From SCTD01 sp963784675 (lineage in GTDB: Bacteria > Actinomycetota > Actinomycetes > Mycobacteriales > SCTD01): a stretch of DNA of 64,000 nucleotides. Position 1 is the first letter of the stretch, and every line of letters begins with the position of its first letter. Shown here piece by piece: positions 43,289 through 51,054 of the stretch. A program made the position numbers and the translations under genes. The stretch covers positions 30,039-94,038 of the forward strand of contig CAWASE010000015.1 of assembly GCA_963784675.1 (NCBI GenBank). The letters run 5' to 3'. The notes under the pieces were generated by a model. The model saw nothing but the letters and a program-made list of their open reading frames with translations, was not told where the DNA came from and searched no databases.

Positions 43289-43956
43289 TCCGCTCGGTCG
43301 ACGGGGTCGAACGGACGTAGCGCGTCGATGGCGCGCTCGGTGATGTCGTCGACGGGGCCGGTGGCGTCGATGCCGATCAACAGCCCGTGGCCGGCGTAGT
43401 AGGCGACGAGCGGCGCCGTGGAGTCGGCGTACACCTCGAGCCGGTTGGCGATGGTGTCCGGCTTGTCGTCGTCGCGCTGGTAGAGCTCCCCCGCGTCGAG
43501 GTCGCACACGCCCTCGACCCGCGGCGGGTCGAAATCGACGTGCCAGATGTGGTTGCAGGAGCGGCACGTACGCCGCCCCGACAGCCGGCGGATGACCTCG
43601 TCGTCGTCGACGACCAGCTCCAGGACGACATCGAGCTTGGTGCCGGCCGACTCCCGCAGGATGTCGTCAAGCGTCTCCGCCTGCGGCACGGTGCGGGGGA
43701 AGCCGTCGAGCAGGAAGCCCTGCAGGGCGTCCGCCTCCTGCAGCCGGTTGCGGACCATCTCGATCGTGACGTCGTCCGGCACGAGGTCGCCGCGGTCCAT
43801 GTACGCCTTCGCCTGCACCCCGAGCGGGGTGCCCTGGCTGACGTTCGCGCGGAAGATGTCGCCGGTGCTGATCTTGGGCACGGCGACGTGCTCGGCGATG
43901 AACTGGGCCTGGGTGCCCTTGCCCGCGCCGGGAGGCCCGACCAGGACGAGGCGCAC
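43285..43956 (-). CDS. adk: Adenylate kinase
   Basis: Catalyses ATP + AMP to 2 ADP. The 223 residues begin with P-loop GPPGAGKGT (7-15), the AMP site KISTGDIFR and the NMP motif GFLLDGFPRT. The LID region has CRSC and CDLD, a zinc-type LID with aspartate in the fourth position. Downstream of secY by 43 bases. Confidence 0.98.
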   Translation of the reverse strand: MRLVLVGPPGAGKGTQAQFIAEHVAVPKISTGDIFRANVSQGTPLGVQAKAYMDRGDLVPDDVTIEMVRNRLQEADALQGFLLDGFPRTVPQAETLDDILRESAGTKLDVVLELVVDDDEVIRRLSGRRTCRSCNHIWHVDFDPPRVEGVCDLDAGELYQRDDDKPDTIANRLEVYADSTAPLVAYYAGHGLLIGIDATGPVDDITERAIDALRPFDPVDRAE

Positions 43957-43999
43957 TAGCCCCCGCTCCTCGGCTGACGACCGTTGTGTCGGGGGCCCA

Positions 44000-45295
44000 C
44001 TAGCGCAGGAAGCCTTCGTAGTTGCGCAGCATGAGCTGGCTCTCGATCTGCTTCACCGTCTCCAGGCCCACACCGACGATGATCAGCACGGCCGTGCCGC
44101 CGAACGGGATGCGGTTGGCACCGCCGGTGAAGCTCAGGAGCAGGTACGGCAGGACCGCTACCAGGCCCAGGTAGATGGCGCCGAAGGCCGTGATGCGGGA
44201 CAGGATGAAGTCCAGGTACTCCGCCGTCGCCCGGCCGGGCCGGATGCCTGGCACGAACCCGCCGTACTTCTTCATGTTGTCGCTGACCTCCACCGGGTTG
44301 AAGGTGATGGCGACGTAGAAGTAGGTGAAGAACACGATCAGGCTGAAGTACAGCACCAGGTAGACCCAGCTGCCCGGGTTCGCCAGGTAGGTCTGGATGA
44401 AGCGCGTGAAGGTCGCGTTCGACGTCCAGACGTTGCCCAGCAGTTGGGGCAGGTACAGCAGCGAGGAGGCGAAGATGACCGGGATGATGCCGGCCTGGTT
44501 GACCTTCAGCGGGATGTAGGTGGAGGTGCCGCCGTACATGCGGCGCCCGACCATGCGCTTGGCGTACTGCACCGGGATACGGCGCTGCGCCTGCTCGACG
44601 TAGACCACGAGCGTGATGATCACCAGCGCCAGGACGGCGACGGTGGCGGCGACCACCTTGCCGTTGTCGCCCTGGTAGAGGTTCAACGCCTGCGCCGGGA
44701 TCGAGGAGATGATGGAGGTGAAGATCAGCACCGACATGCCGTTGCCGACGCCGCGGTCGGTGATCAGCTCACCCAGCCACATGATGACGGCGGTGCCGGA
44801 CGTCAGCGTGATGACCAGCACCAGGATCCGGAACAGGCTCTCGTCCGGGATGATCGCTGCGTTGCACTGCGGGAACAGCCGCCCCGAGCGGGCCAGCGCG
44901 ATGATGCCGGTGGACTGCAGCACCGCCAAGGCGACCGTCAGGTAGCGGGTGTACTGGGTGATCTTGGCCTGTCCGGACTGACCCTCGTTCTTCAGCTCCT
45001 CCAGCCGCGGGATCACCACGACGAGCAGCTGCAGGATGATCGAGCTGGTGATGTACGGCATGATCCCGAGCGCGAACACGCTCAGCTGCAGGAGCGCACC
45101 GCCGCTGAACAGGTTCACCAGGCCGTAGAGCGAGTCGCCCTGCACCTGGTCCAGGCAGGACTGGATCGCCACGTAGGAGACGCCGGGGCCGGGGATGTAG
45201 GAACCGAGCCGGTAGACGCCGATCATGGCCAGCGTGAACAGGATCTTCCGGCGCAGGTCCGGGGTCTTGAAGGCCCGGCCGAAAGCGGTGAGCAC
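44000..45295 (-). CDS. secY: Preprotein translocase subunit SecY
   Basis: Channel subunit of the Sec translocon, 431 residues from GTG 45295 (VLTAFGRAFKTPDLRRKILF) with ten membrane helices. Landmarks: the plug region SGGALLQLSVFALGIMPYIT, NGMSVLIF, and the cytosolic loop PVQYAKRMVGRRMYGGTSTY. GTG is preferred over ATG 45310 because AGGAGG lies four to five bases before it. It starts the secY-adk-map unit, with its own promoter and a leader of about 185 bases. Confidence 0.96.
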   Translation of the reverse strand: MLTAFGRAFKTPDLRRKILFTLAMIGVYRLGSYIPGPGVSYVAIQSCLDQVQGDSLYGLVNLFSGGALLQLSVFALGIMPYITSSIILQLLVVVIPRLEELKNEGQSGQAKITQYTRYLTVALAVLQSTGIIALARSGRLFPQCNAAIIPDESLFRILVLVITLTSGTAVIMWLGELITDRGVGNGMSVLIFTSIISSIPAQALNLYQGDNGKVVAATVAVLALVIITLVVYVEQAQRRIPVQYAKRMVGRRMYGGTSTYIPLKVNQAGIIPVIFASSLLYLPQLLGNVWTSNATFTRFIQTYLANPGSWVYLVLYFSLIVFFTYFYVAITFNPVEVSDNMKKYGGFVPGIRPGRATAEYLDFILSRITAFGAIYLGLVAVLPYLLLSFTGGANRIPFGGTAVLIIVGVGLETVKQIESQLMLRNYEGFLR

Positions 45296-45485
45296 GGCTC
45301 CTCCTGGCATCCCGGCGCGCGCACACGCTCGGGTCGGGTGGCTCCCCGTCGCCGTCGACCGGAGGTCGGGGCCGTGCGGGGGCAGGTGGTCGGGCGGTCA
45401 GGTGGTGCAGCGGGCGACGTCCGGGCCCGCAGGACCGGACAGTGAGTGCGACACAGAGCCGACGGGGAACCCGCCGACGGCCCCG

Positions 45486-45494
45486 ACTGTAACA
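45486..45494 (-). promoter_or_regulatory. Extended -10 promoter of secY-adk-map
   Basis: Minus strand TGT-TACAGT is an extended -10 (TG-N-TANNNT), immediately downstream of the rplO terminator hairpin. The -35 region falls in the hairpin and is weak. Confidence 0.6.
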
Positions 45495-45505
45495 GCCGCA
45501 CGGGC

Positions 45506-45527
45506 CGCCGGTCCGTATGGACCGGCG
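45506..45527 (-). terminator. Terminator after rplO (end of spc operon)
   Basis: A perfect 9-bp stem, CGCCGGTCC (45506-45514) with GGACCGGCG (45519-45527) and a 4-base loop, lies 36 bases past the rplO stop. Confidence 0.65.
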
Positions 45528-45563
45528 ACCCGGGACGCGCTGGAACAGCAGACGGGCGAGGTG

Positions 45564-46082
45564 CTACAGCTGGGTGGCGGTCCCGCCGGCTGCGGCGATC
45601 TTCTCCTTGGCCGAGGCCGAGAAGCGGTGCGCGGTGACCTGCACGGCGACGGTCAGGTCGCCGTCGCCGAGCACCTTCACCAGCGCGTTGTCGCGCACGG
45701 CACCGGCGGCGACGAGCTCGTCGACCCCGATCGTGCCGCCCTGCGGGAACAGCGCCGAGATGCGGTCCAGGTTGACGACCTGGTACTCGGTACGGAACCG
45801 GTTGGTGAAGCCCTTGAGCTTGGGGAGCCGCATGTGCAGCGGCATCTGACCACCCTCGAAGGCCACCGGCACCTGGTAGCGCGCTTTGGTGCCCTTGGTA
45901 CCGCGGCCGGCGGTCTTGCCCTTGCTGGCCTCACCGCGGCCGACCCGGGTCTTCGCCTTCTTGGCGCCGGGGGCGGGACGCAGGTGGTGCACCTTCAGCG
46001 GTGAGCCGCTCTTGGGGGACAGCGGCGAGCCGCTCTTGGTCGGCTGGGGCGCGACCGTGGTCGTGTCTGTGGTCTCGGTCAT
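45564..46082 (-). CDS. rplO: 50S ribosomal protein L15 with N-terminal extension
   Basis: The L15 core starts at about residue 29 (LKVHHLRPAPGAKKAKTRVG) and continues with RGEASKGKTAGRGTKGTKAR, FEGGQMPLHMRLPKLKGFTN and LPKLKGF. In front are 28 extra Thr/Pro/Ser-rich residues holding a direct repeat, KSGSPLSP then KSGSPLK, visible as repeated DNA near 46000-46040. Total 172 residues. The core is normal. Last gene of the spc operon, two bases after rpmD. Confidence 0.96.
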   Translation of the reverse strand: MTETTDTTTVAPQPTKSGSPLSPKSGSPLKVHHLRPAPGAKKAKTRVGRGEASKGKTAGRGTKGTKARYQVPVAFEGGQMPLHMRLPKLKGFTNRFRTEYQVVNLDRISALFPQGGTIGVDELVAAGAVRDNALVKVLGDGDLTVAVQVTAHRFSASAKEKIAAAGGTATQL

Positions 46083-46084
46083 GG

Positions 46085-46267
46085 CTACTCGACCTCCTCG
46101 ACCGTCACCAGGTGGATGACGGTGTTGATCATGCCGCGGATCTCGGGACGGTCAGGCTGCACCACGGTGTCGGAGATGCGCTTGAGGCCCAGCGAGCGGA
46201 TGGTGTCGCGCTGGTTCTGCTTGCCACCGATGACCGACTTGACCTGGGTGACCTTGAGCTGACCCAT
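46085..46267 (-). CDS. rpmD: 50S ribosomal protein L30
   Basis: A 60-residue protein: MGQLKVTQVKSVIGGKQNQR, then DTIRSLGLKRISDTVVQPDR and a short acidic end VTVEEVE. ATG 46267 overlaps the rpsE stop by one base (TGATG). Confidence 0.97.
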   Translation of the reverse strand: MGQLKVTQVKSVIGGKQNQRDTIRSLGLKRISDTVVQPDRPEIRGMINTVIHLVTVEEVE

Positions 46268-46890
46268 CAGGCACCTGCCGACGCGGGGGCGGGGGTGGGC
46301 ACGGCTGCAGCGGCTCGGGCGCGCAGCATGGCAGCCGGAGCCACCTGCTCCAGCGTCAGGCCACGGCGCGCCGCGATCTCCTCGGGACGCACCAGGCCCT
46401 GCAGGGCGGCCACGGTGGCGTGCACGATGTTGATCGGGTTGGAGGACCCGAGCGACTTGCTCAGCACGTCGTGGATCCCGGCGCACTCGAGCACCGCACG
46501 CACCGGACCGCCGGCGATGACGCCGGTACCCGGGCTCGCCGGCTTCAGGAGCACCACACCGGCCGCCGCCTCACCCTGGATCGGGTGGGGGATGGTCGGG
46601 CCGATCCGAGGCACCCGGAAGAAGTGCTTCTTGGCCTCTTCGACGCCCTTGGCGATCGCCGCCGGCACCTCCTTGGCCTTGCCGTAGCCGACACCGACCT
46701 GTCCGTCGCCGTCACCGACGACGACCAGCGCGGTGAAGCTGAAGCGCCGACCACCCTTGACGACCTTGGCGACGCGGTTGATGGCGACGACGCGCTCGAT
46801 GTACTGGCTCTTCTCGGCACCACCGCGGCCACCGCGGCCACCGTCGCGCCCGCCCTGTCCACCGGCGCCCTGGCGCTGTGTCCCCGGCAT
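46267..46890 (-). CDS. rpsE: 30S ribosomal protein S5
   Basis: Accuracy-related protein near the mRNA entry. The 207 residues include a Gly/Arg/Gln-rich N-terminus (GGQGGRDGGRGGRGG), then VVAINRVAKVVKGGRRFSFT, GVGYGKAKEVPAAIAKGVEE and GTGVIAGGPVRAVLECAGI. An Ala/Pro-rich tail ends PTPAPASAGA. The wild-type spectinomycin-loop region VKGGRRF is intact. Confidence 0.98.
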   Translation of the reverse strand: MPGTQRQGAGGQGGRDGGRGGRGGAEKSQYIERVVAINRVAKVVKGGRRFSFTALVVVGDGDGQVGVGYGKAKEVPAAIAKGVEEAKKHFFRVPRIGPTIPHPIQGEAAAGVVLLKPASPGTGVIAGGPVRAVLECAGIHDVLSKSLGSSNPINIVHATVAALQGLVRPEEIAARRGLTLEQVAPAAMLRARAAAAVPTPAPASAGA

Positions 46891-46942
46891 CAGTGGACCT
46901 CCTTCGTAGACGTGCTCGTGGTCGTGCGTGTCGTGACGGTCA

Positions 46943-47320
46943 TCAGAAGGTCAGCCCGCTCTCGCGGGCGCCGTCGGCGAGCGCGGCGATGCGGCCGTGG
47001 TAGGCGTTGCCACCACGGTCGAACACGACGGCGTCGACACCCTTCTCCTTGGCGCGCGTGGCGATGAGGACGCCCACCTGGCGGGCCAGGGCGCTCTTGT
47101 CCGTCTCGCCGCCGGCCCGGGCCGAACGCAGGTCGGCCTCCAGGGTCGACGCGCTCGCGAGCGTGTGCCCCTGGGCGTCGTCGACGACCTGCGCGGTGAT
47201 GTGCCGCGAGGACCGCGTGACGACCAGGCGCGGACGGGCCGCGGTGCCGACGACGCGCTTGCGCACCCGGAAGTGGCGACGCTTCTTGCCGATGCGCCGA
47301 AGCGCAGAGATGTTGGCCAT
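46943..47320 (-). CDS. rplR: 50S ribosomal protein L18
   Basis: 5S rRNA-binding protein, 125 residues: KKRRHFRVRKRVVGTAARPR, LVVTRSSRHITAQVVDD and VFDRGGNAYHGRIAALADGA. ATG 47320 overlaps the rplF stop by one base (TAATG). Confidence 0.98.
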   Translation of the reverse strand: MANISALRRIGKKRRHFRVRKRVVGTAARPRLVVTRSSRHITAQVVDDAQGHTLASASTLEADLRSARAGGETDKSALARQVGVLIATRAKEKGVDAVVFDRGGNAYHGRIAALADGARESGLTF

Positions 47321-47859
47321 TACTTACCCGTCTTCCCGACCTTGAGCTTGATCTGCTCGCCCTCGTAGCGGACGCCCTTGCCCTTGTAGGGGTCGGGCTT
47401 GCGCAGCTTGCGGATGTTGGCGGCGACCTCGCCGACCTTCTGCTTGTCGATCCCACGCACGGTGAACCGGGTCGGGCTGGCCACCTCGAAGCTGATGCCG
47501 TCCGGCGCCGCGACCGGCACCGAGTGGCTGTAGCCGAGCGCGAACTCCAGGTCTGAGCCCTTGGCGGCGACGCGGTAACCGACGCCGCGGATCTCCATGG
47601 CCTTGGCGTAGCCCTCCGTCACGCCGGTGACCATGTTGGCCACCAGGCTGCGGGTGAGGCCGTGCAGGCTGCGGGACTCGCGCTCGTCGTCGGGGCGGGC
47701 GACCTGCAGCGTGCCGTCCTCGCCCTTCTCGATCGTGATCGGCGCGGGGACGGTGTGCGAGAGGGAGCCCTTGGGGCCCTTCACGGTGACGGACTGGCCG
47801 TCGAGGGTGACCTCGACGCCGGCCGGGACCGGGATGGGCAGGCGTCCGATGCGGGACAT
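47320..47859 (-). CDS. rplF: 50S ribosomal protein L6
   Basis: Large-subunit protein near the sarcin-ricin loop, 179 residues from ATG 47859 (MSRIGRLPIPVPAGVEVTLD). It contains GPKGSLSHTVP, LVANMVTGVTEGYAKAMEIR and the C-terminal RKPDPYKGKGVRYEGE. The frame is open upstream without L6 similarity. Confidence 0.98.
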   Translation of the reverse strand: MSRIGRLPIPVPAGVEVTLDGQSVTVKGPKGSLSHTVPAPITIEKGEDGTLQVARPDDERESRSLHGLTRSLVANMVTGVTEGYAKAMEIRGVGYRVAAKGSDLEFALGYSHSVPVAAPDGISFEVASPTRFTVRGIDKQKVGEVAANIRKLRKPDPYKGKGVRYEGEQIKLKVGKTGK

Positions 47860-47875
47860 GTCGTGACCTCCCCGT

Positions 47876-48274
47876 CTAGTAGACGTAGGCGAGGACTTCC
47901 CCACCTACGCCCTTCTTGTTGGCCTGGCGGTCCGTGAGCAGACCCGCGGACGTCGAGATGATCGCGACGCCGAGCCCGCCCAGCACCTTGGGCAGCTGAC
48001 CGGCCTTGGCATAGACGCGCAGGCCCGGCTTGGAGACCCGGCGCACCCCGGCGATGGACCGCTCGCGGTTCGGGCCGTACTTCAGGTCGATGGACAGGAC
48101 CTTGCCCTTCTCCCCGTCCTCGGTCTGCCAGCCGGCGATGTAGCCCTCCTGCTGGAGGATCTCCGCGATGTGGGTCTTGAGCTTGCTGTGCGGCATGGAG
48201 ACGCTGTCGTGGTACGCGGAGTTCGCGTTCCGGACGCGCGTGAGCATGTCGGCGATCGGGTCGGTCATCGTCAT
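47876..48274 (-). CDS. rpsH: 30S ribosomal protein S8
   Basis: 16S rRNA-binding protein and classical spc-operon autoregulator in E. coli. The 132 residues start MTMTDPIADMLTRVRNANSA (a second ATG is at 48268) and hold RVSKPGLRVYAKAGQLPKVL and GVAIISTSAGLLTDRQANKK. A 200-base gap separates it from rpsN, longer than elsewhere in this operon, and nothing was recognised in it. Confidence 0.98.
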   Translation of the reverse strand: MTMTDPIADMLTRVRNANSAYHDSVSMPHSKLKTHIAEILQQEGYIAGWQTEDGEKGKVLSIDLKYGPNRERSIAGVRRVSKPGLRVYAKAGQLPKVLGGLGVAIISTSAGLLTDRQANKKGVGGEVLAYVY

Positions 48275-48475
48275 GAGCGGGTGCTCGCAATCGGGTGCGC
48301 TGCGCTGGTGCGATTCATCGAGAGGTGGCCTGAGGCCTTTCCCGCCGTGGTCCCCGTCCGCGCTGGGAGCGCGCGGGCGGGCCTGCGACGAAGAGCGTGC
48401 TGGTCGAGACCGGCACGGAGGTCGGGATGCGGACCGGTTGGGCCCGCAAGGGAGGTGCTGCCGACGGAGCCGGCT

Positions 48476-48661
48476 CTACCAGGAGGACTTGGTGATGCCG
48501 GGGAGCTGACCGGCGTGCGCCATCTCCCGCATGCAGATGCGGCAGAGGCCGAATTTGCGGTAGACGGCCCGCGGACGACCGCAGCGGTTGCAGCGGGTGT
48601 AGCCGCGGACGGCGAACTTGGGCTTGCGGTTCGCCTTCTCGACGAGTGCCTTCTTGGCCAT
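48476..48661 (-). CDS. rpsN: 30S ribosomal protein S14 type Z
   Basis: A 61-residue zinc-binding S14: MAKKALVEKANRKPKFAVRG, then CNRCGRPRAVYRKFGLCRIC. The four cysteines of the CxxC pairs are intact. Located between rplE and rpsH in the standard order, three bases after rplE. Confidence 0.98.
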   Translation of the reverse strand: MAKKALVEKANRKPKFAVRGYTRCNRCGRPRAVYRKFGLCRICMREMAHAGQLPGITKSSW

Positions 48662-48664
48662 CTG

Positions 48665-49243
48665 TCAGCTCTCCTTGAACGGGAAGCCGAGCGCCCGCAG
48701 GAGCGCCCTTCCCTCGTCGTCGTTGGCGGCCGTGGTGACCACCGTGATGTCCATGCCGCGGGTGCGGTCGACCTTGTCGATGTCGATCTCGTGGAACATC
48801 GACTGCTCGGTCAGCCCGAACGTGTAGTTGCCGTTGCCGTCGAACTGCTTGCCCGACAGGCCGCGGAAGTCGCGGATGCGGGGCAGCGCGATGGTGACCA
48901 GGCGGTCCAGGAACTCCCACATGCGGTCGCCGCGCAGGGTGACCTTGGCGCCGATGGGCATGCCCTCGCGGAGCTTGAAGTTCGCGATCGACTTGGTCGC
49001 CTTGCGCAGCTGCGGCTTCTGGCCGGTGATGGCGGTGAGGTCGCGCAGCGCGCCGTCGATGAGCTTGGAGTCCTTGGCGGCGTCGCCGACCCCCATGTTC
49101 ACGACGACCTTGACGACGCCGGGAACCTGCATCGGGTTGCTGTAGGCGAACTGCTCGGTGAGCGCTCCCGCGATCTCTTCGCGATAGCGCTGCTTCAGAC
49201 GCGGCAGGGTCTTGACCTGTGCGTCGCTGTCGGTGGTGGTCAT
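48665..49243 (-). CDS. rplE: 50S ribosomal protein L5
   Basis: 5S rRNA-binding protein of the central protuberance, 192 residues: LKQRYREEIAGALTEQFAYS, VVVNMGVGDAAKDSKLIDGA, GAKVTLRGDRMWEFLDRLV and GLTEQSMFHEIDIDKVDRTR. An extra Thr/Asp-rich N-terminus of ~15 residues is common in actinobacteria. Confidence 0.98.
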   Translation of the reverse strand: MTTTDSDAQVKTLPRLKQRYREEIAGALTEQFAYSNPMQVPGVVKVVVNMGVGDAAKDSKLIDGALRDLTAITGQKPQLRKATKSIANFKLREGMPIGAKVTLRGDRMWEFLDRLVTIALPRIRDFRGLSGKQFDGNGNYTFGLTEQSMFHEIDIDKVDRTRGMDITVVTTAANDDEGRALLRALGFPFKES

Positions 49244-49253
49244 CTCAATCCCT

Positions 49254-49595
49254 CTACAGGTCGCTGTCGCAGCGCTTGCACACGCGCACGCTGTGCGTCT
49301 TGCCGGCCTCGTCGGCCTCGCTGCGGCGGTGGCCGACGCGGGTGGCCTTGCTGCAGCCCGGGCAGATGACCTGCACGTTGCTGACGTGCACCGGCGCCTC
49401 GGTCGTCACGATGCCGCCCTGCTGGGAGCCACGCGCCGACTGGGTCACCTTGGTGTGCTTCTTGATGCGGTTGGCGCCCTCGACGAGCACGCGCTGGGTG
49501 TCAGGAGACGCCGAGATGACGCGCCCCTTGACCCCGCGGTCCTTGCCGCTGACGACCAGGACGGTGTCGCCCTTCTTCACGAACAGTCCGGCCAT
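49254..49595 (-). CDS. rplX: 50S ribosomal protein L24 with C-terminal zinc-ribbon-like end
   Basis: Assembly-initiating protein, 113 residues. The KOW motif KKGDTVLVVSGKDRGVKGRV and VEGANRIKKHTK are present. The end carries two CxxC pairs, CPGCSKATRVG and VCKRCDSDL, a possible zinc ribbon seen in some actinobacterial L24s. ATG 49595 follows the rplN stop by two bases. Confidence 0.97.
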   Translation of the reverse strand: MAGLFVKKGDTVLVVSGKDRGVKGRVISASPDTQRVLVEGANRIKKHTKVTQSARGSQQGGIVTTEAPVHVSNVQVICPGCSKATRVGHRRSEADEAGKTHSVRVCKRCDSDL

Positions 49596-49597
49596 GG

Positions 49598-49966
49598 CTA
49601 CAGCACCTCCGGCGCGAGCGAGATGATCTTCATGAAGCGCTTGTCGCGCAGCTCGCGGCCGACCGGGCCGAAGATGCGCGTGCCGCGCGGGTCCCCGCCG
49701 TCCCGGATCAGGACCGCGGCGTTCTCGTCGAAGCGGATGTAGGAGCCGTCTGGCCGGCGCCGCTCCTTGACCGTGCGGACGATGACGGCCTTGACGACGT
49801 CGCCCTTCTTGACGTTGGCGCCGGGCAGCGCATCCTTGACGGTGCCGACGATGATGTCGCCGATCCCCGCATAGCGCCGACCGGAGCCACCGAGAACGCG
49901 GATGCACAAGATCTCCTTGGCACCCGTGTTGTCGGCGACGCGCAGTCGCGACTCCTGCTGAATCAC
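49598..49966 (-). CDS. rplN: 50S ribosomal protein L14
   Basis: Subunit-interface protein, 122 residues: MIQQESRLRVADNTGAKEIL, CIRVLGGSGRRYAGIGDIIV, RDGGDPRGTRIFGPVGRELR. First gene of the spc operon. A 134-base gap with nested GCGAGC hairpins separates it from rpsQ, the end of the S10 operon. Confidence 0.98.
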   Translation of the reverse strand: MIQQESRLRVADNTGAKEILCIRVLGGSGRRYAGIGDIIVGTVKDALPGANVKKGDVVKAVIVRTVKERRRPDGSYIRFDENAAVLIRDGGDPRGTRIFGPVGRELRDKRFMKIISLAPEVL

Positions 49967-50072
49967 TGGTTCTCCTTCGGAGCTCGTATCCCCCGTGAGG
50001 GACGTGACTCCAGTTCGTTACACATGGCCTTGGACTGCGACGAACCGCCTGCGGCGGCGCGCCTACGGTTGC

Positions 50073-50100
50073 GGAGCGAGCAAGCTCGCTTCGCTCGCGC
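50073..50100 (-). terminator. Nested GCGAGC/GCTCGC inverted repeats after rpsQ
   Basis: GCGAGC (50076-50081) can pair with GCTCGC (50084-50089) or, in a longer-loop form, with CTCGC at 50094-50098, directly after the rpsQ stop. The alternative pairings look more like a repeat-derived or weak terminator structure than a canonical one. Confidence 0.4.
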
Positions 50101-50397
50101 TCATTTCGCCTTCTCGAGGATCTCGACGATGCGCCAGCGCTTGGTGGCCGACAGCGGACGGGTCTCCATGAGCAGGACCCGGTCCCCCACGCCACAGCTG
50201 TTGGCCTCGTCGTGCGCCTTGAGCTTGCTGGTGCGCCGGAGCGTCTTCTTGTACAGCGGGTGCTGCACCCGGTCTTCGACGGCGACGACGACGGTCTTGT
50301 CCATCTTGTCGCTGACCACCAGACCCTCACGGGTCTTGCGGAAGCCGCGCGCCTCGGTGCTCGCGTCGGTGCTGTTCATGTCGGTGCCCTCACTCAT
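50101..50397 (-). CDS. rpsQ: 30S ribosomal protein S17
   Basis: OB-fold 16S rRNA-binding protein. The 98 residues include about 18 extra N-terminal ones, then RKTREGLVVSDKMDKTVVVA, HPLYKKTLRRTSKLKAHDE and GDRVLLMETRPLSATKRWRI. Last gene of the S10 operon. Its start overlaps the rpmC stop by four bases. Confidence 0.98.
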   Translation of the reverse strand: MSEGTDMNSTDASTEARGFRKTREGLVVSDKMDKTVVVAVEDRVQHPLYKKTLRRTSKLKAHDEANSCGVGDRVLLMETRPLSATKRWRIVEILEKAK

Positions 50398-50636
50398 GCG
50401 ATCACGCTGCTGCCGCCGTCGGTGCCCGCACGCACGATGCCGAGCTCGCGCTCACGCATCACGGTGTAGATCCGGGCGATGTCCTTGCGCACGTCGTGCA
50501 GACGGCGGTTGTTGTCGAGCTGCCCCGTCGCCACCTGGAAGCGCAGGTTGAAGAGCTCTTCCTTGGACTCGGAGAGCCGGCTGACCAGCTCCTCGTCCTC
50601 GAGGTCGCGGATCTCGGCTGCGGTCGTCTCGGCCAT
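50394..50636 (-). CDS. rpmC: 50S ribosomal protein L29
   Basis: Exit-tunnel protein forming part of the trigger factor and SRP docking site. The 80 residues show ELVSRLSESKEELFNLRFQV, then QLDNNRRLHDVRKDIARIYT. ATG 50636 overlaps the rplP stop by one base. Confidence 0.98.
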   Translation of the reverse strand: MAETTAAEIRDLEDEELVSRLSESKEELFNLRFQVATGQLDNNRRLHDVRKDIARIYTVMRERELGIVRAGTDGGSSVIA

Positions 50637-51052
50637 CAGTCGCTCACCTCCCGGGTGATGAAGCGGCACTTCATCGGCAGCTTGTGCATGGCACGGCGCA
50701 TGGCCTCACGGGCCAGGGGCTCCGGCGGTCCGGCGAGCTCGAAGAGCACCCGGCCCGGCTTGATGTTGGCGACCCACCACTCGGGCGAGCCCTTGCCGGA
50801 ACCCATGCGGGTCTCGGCCGGCTTCTTCGTCAGCGGGCGGTCCGGGTACACGTTGATCCAGACCTTGCCGCCGCGGCGGATGTGGCGGGTCATCGCGATA
50901 CGCGCGGACTCGATCTGGCGGTTGGTGAGATAGGCCGACTCCAGCGCCTGGATGCCGTACTCACCGAAGGCCAGCTGCGTGCCGCCCTTCGCCGCACCAC
51001 TGCGGTCCGGGTGGTGCTGCTTGCGGTGCTTGACCCTGCGGGGGATCAACAT
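50636..51052 (-). CDS. rplP: 50S ribosomal protein L16
   Basis: A-site-proximal protein, 138 residues: MLIPRRVKHRKQHHPDRSGA, then GGKVWINVYPDRPLTKKPAE, ETRMGSGKGSPEWWVANIKP and RVLFELAGPPEPLAREAMRR. Two bases after rpsC. Confidence 0.98.
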   Translation of the reverse strand: MLIPRRVKHRKQHHPDRSGAAKGGTQLAFGEYGIQALESAYLTNRQIESARIAMTRHIRRGGKVWINVYPDRPLTKKPAETRMGSGKGSPEWWVANIKPGRVLFELAGPPEPLAREAMRRAMHKLPMKCRFITREVSD

Positions 51053-51054
51053 GG

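Noticed and set aside
46000..46040. Short direct repeat in rplO as a mobile element footprint
   Set aside because: It only encodes a repeated KSGSPL segment in the N-terminal extension of L15 and needs no mobile element to explain it.
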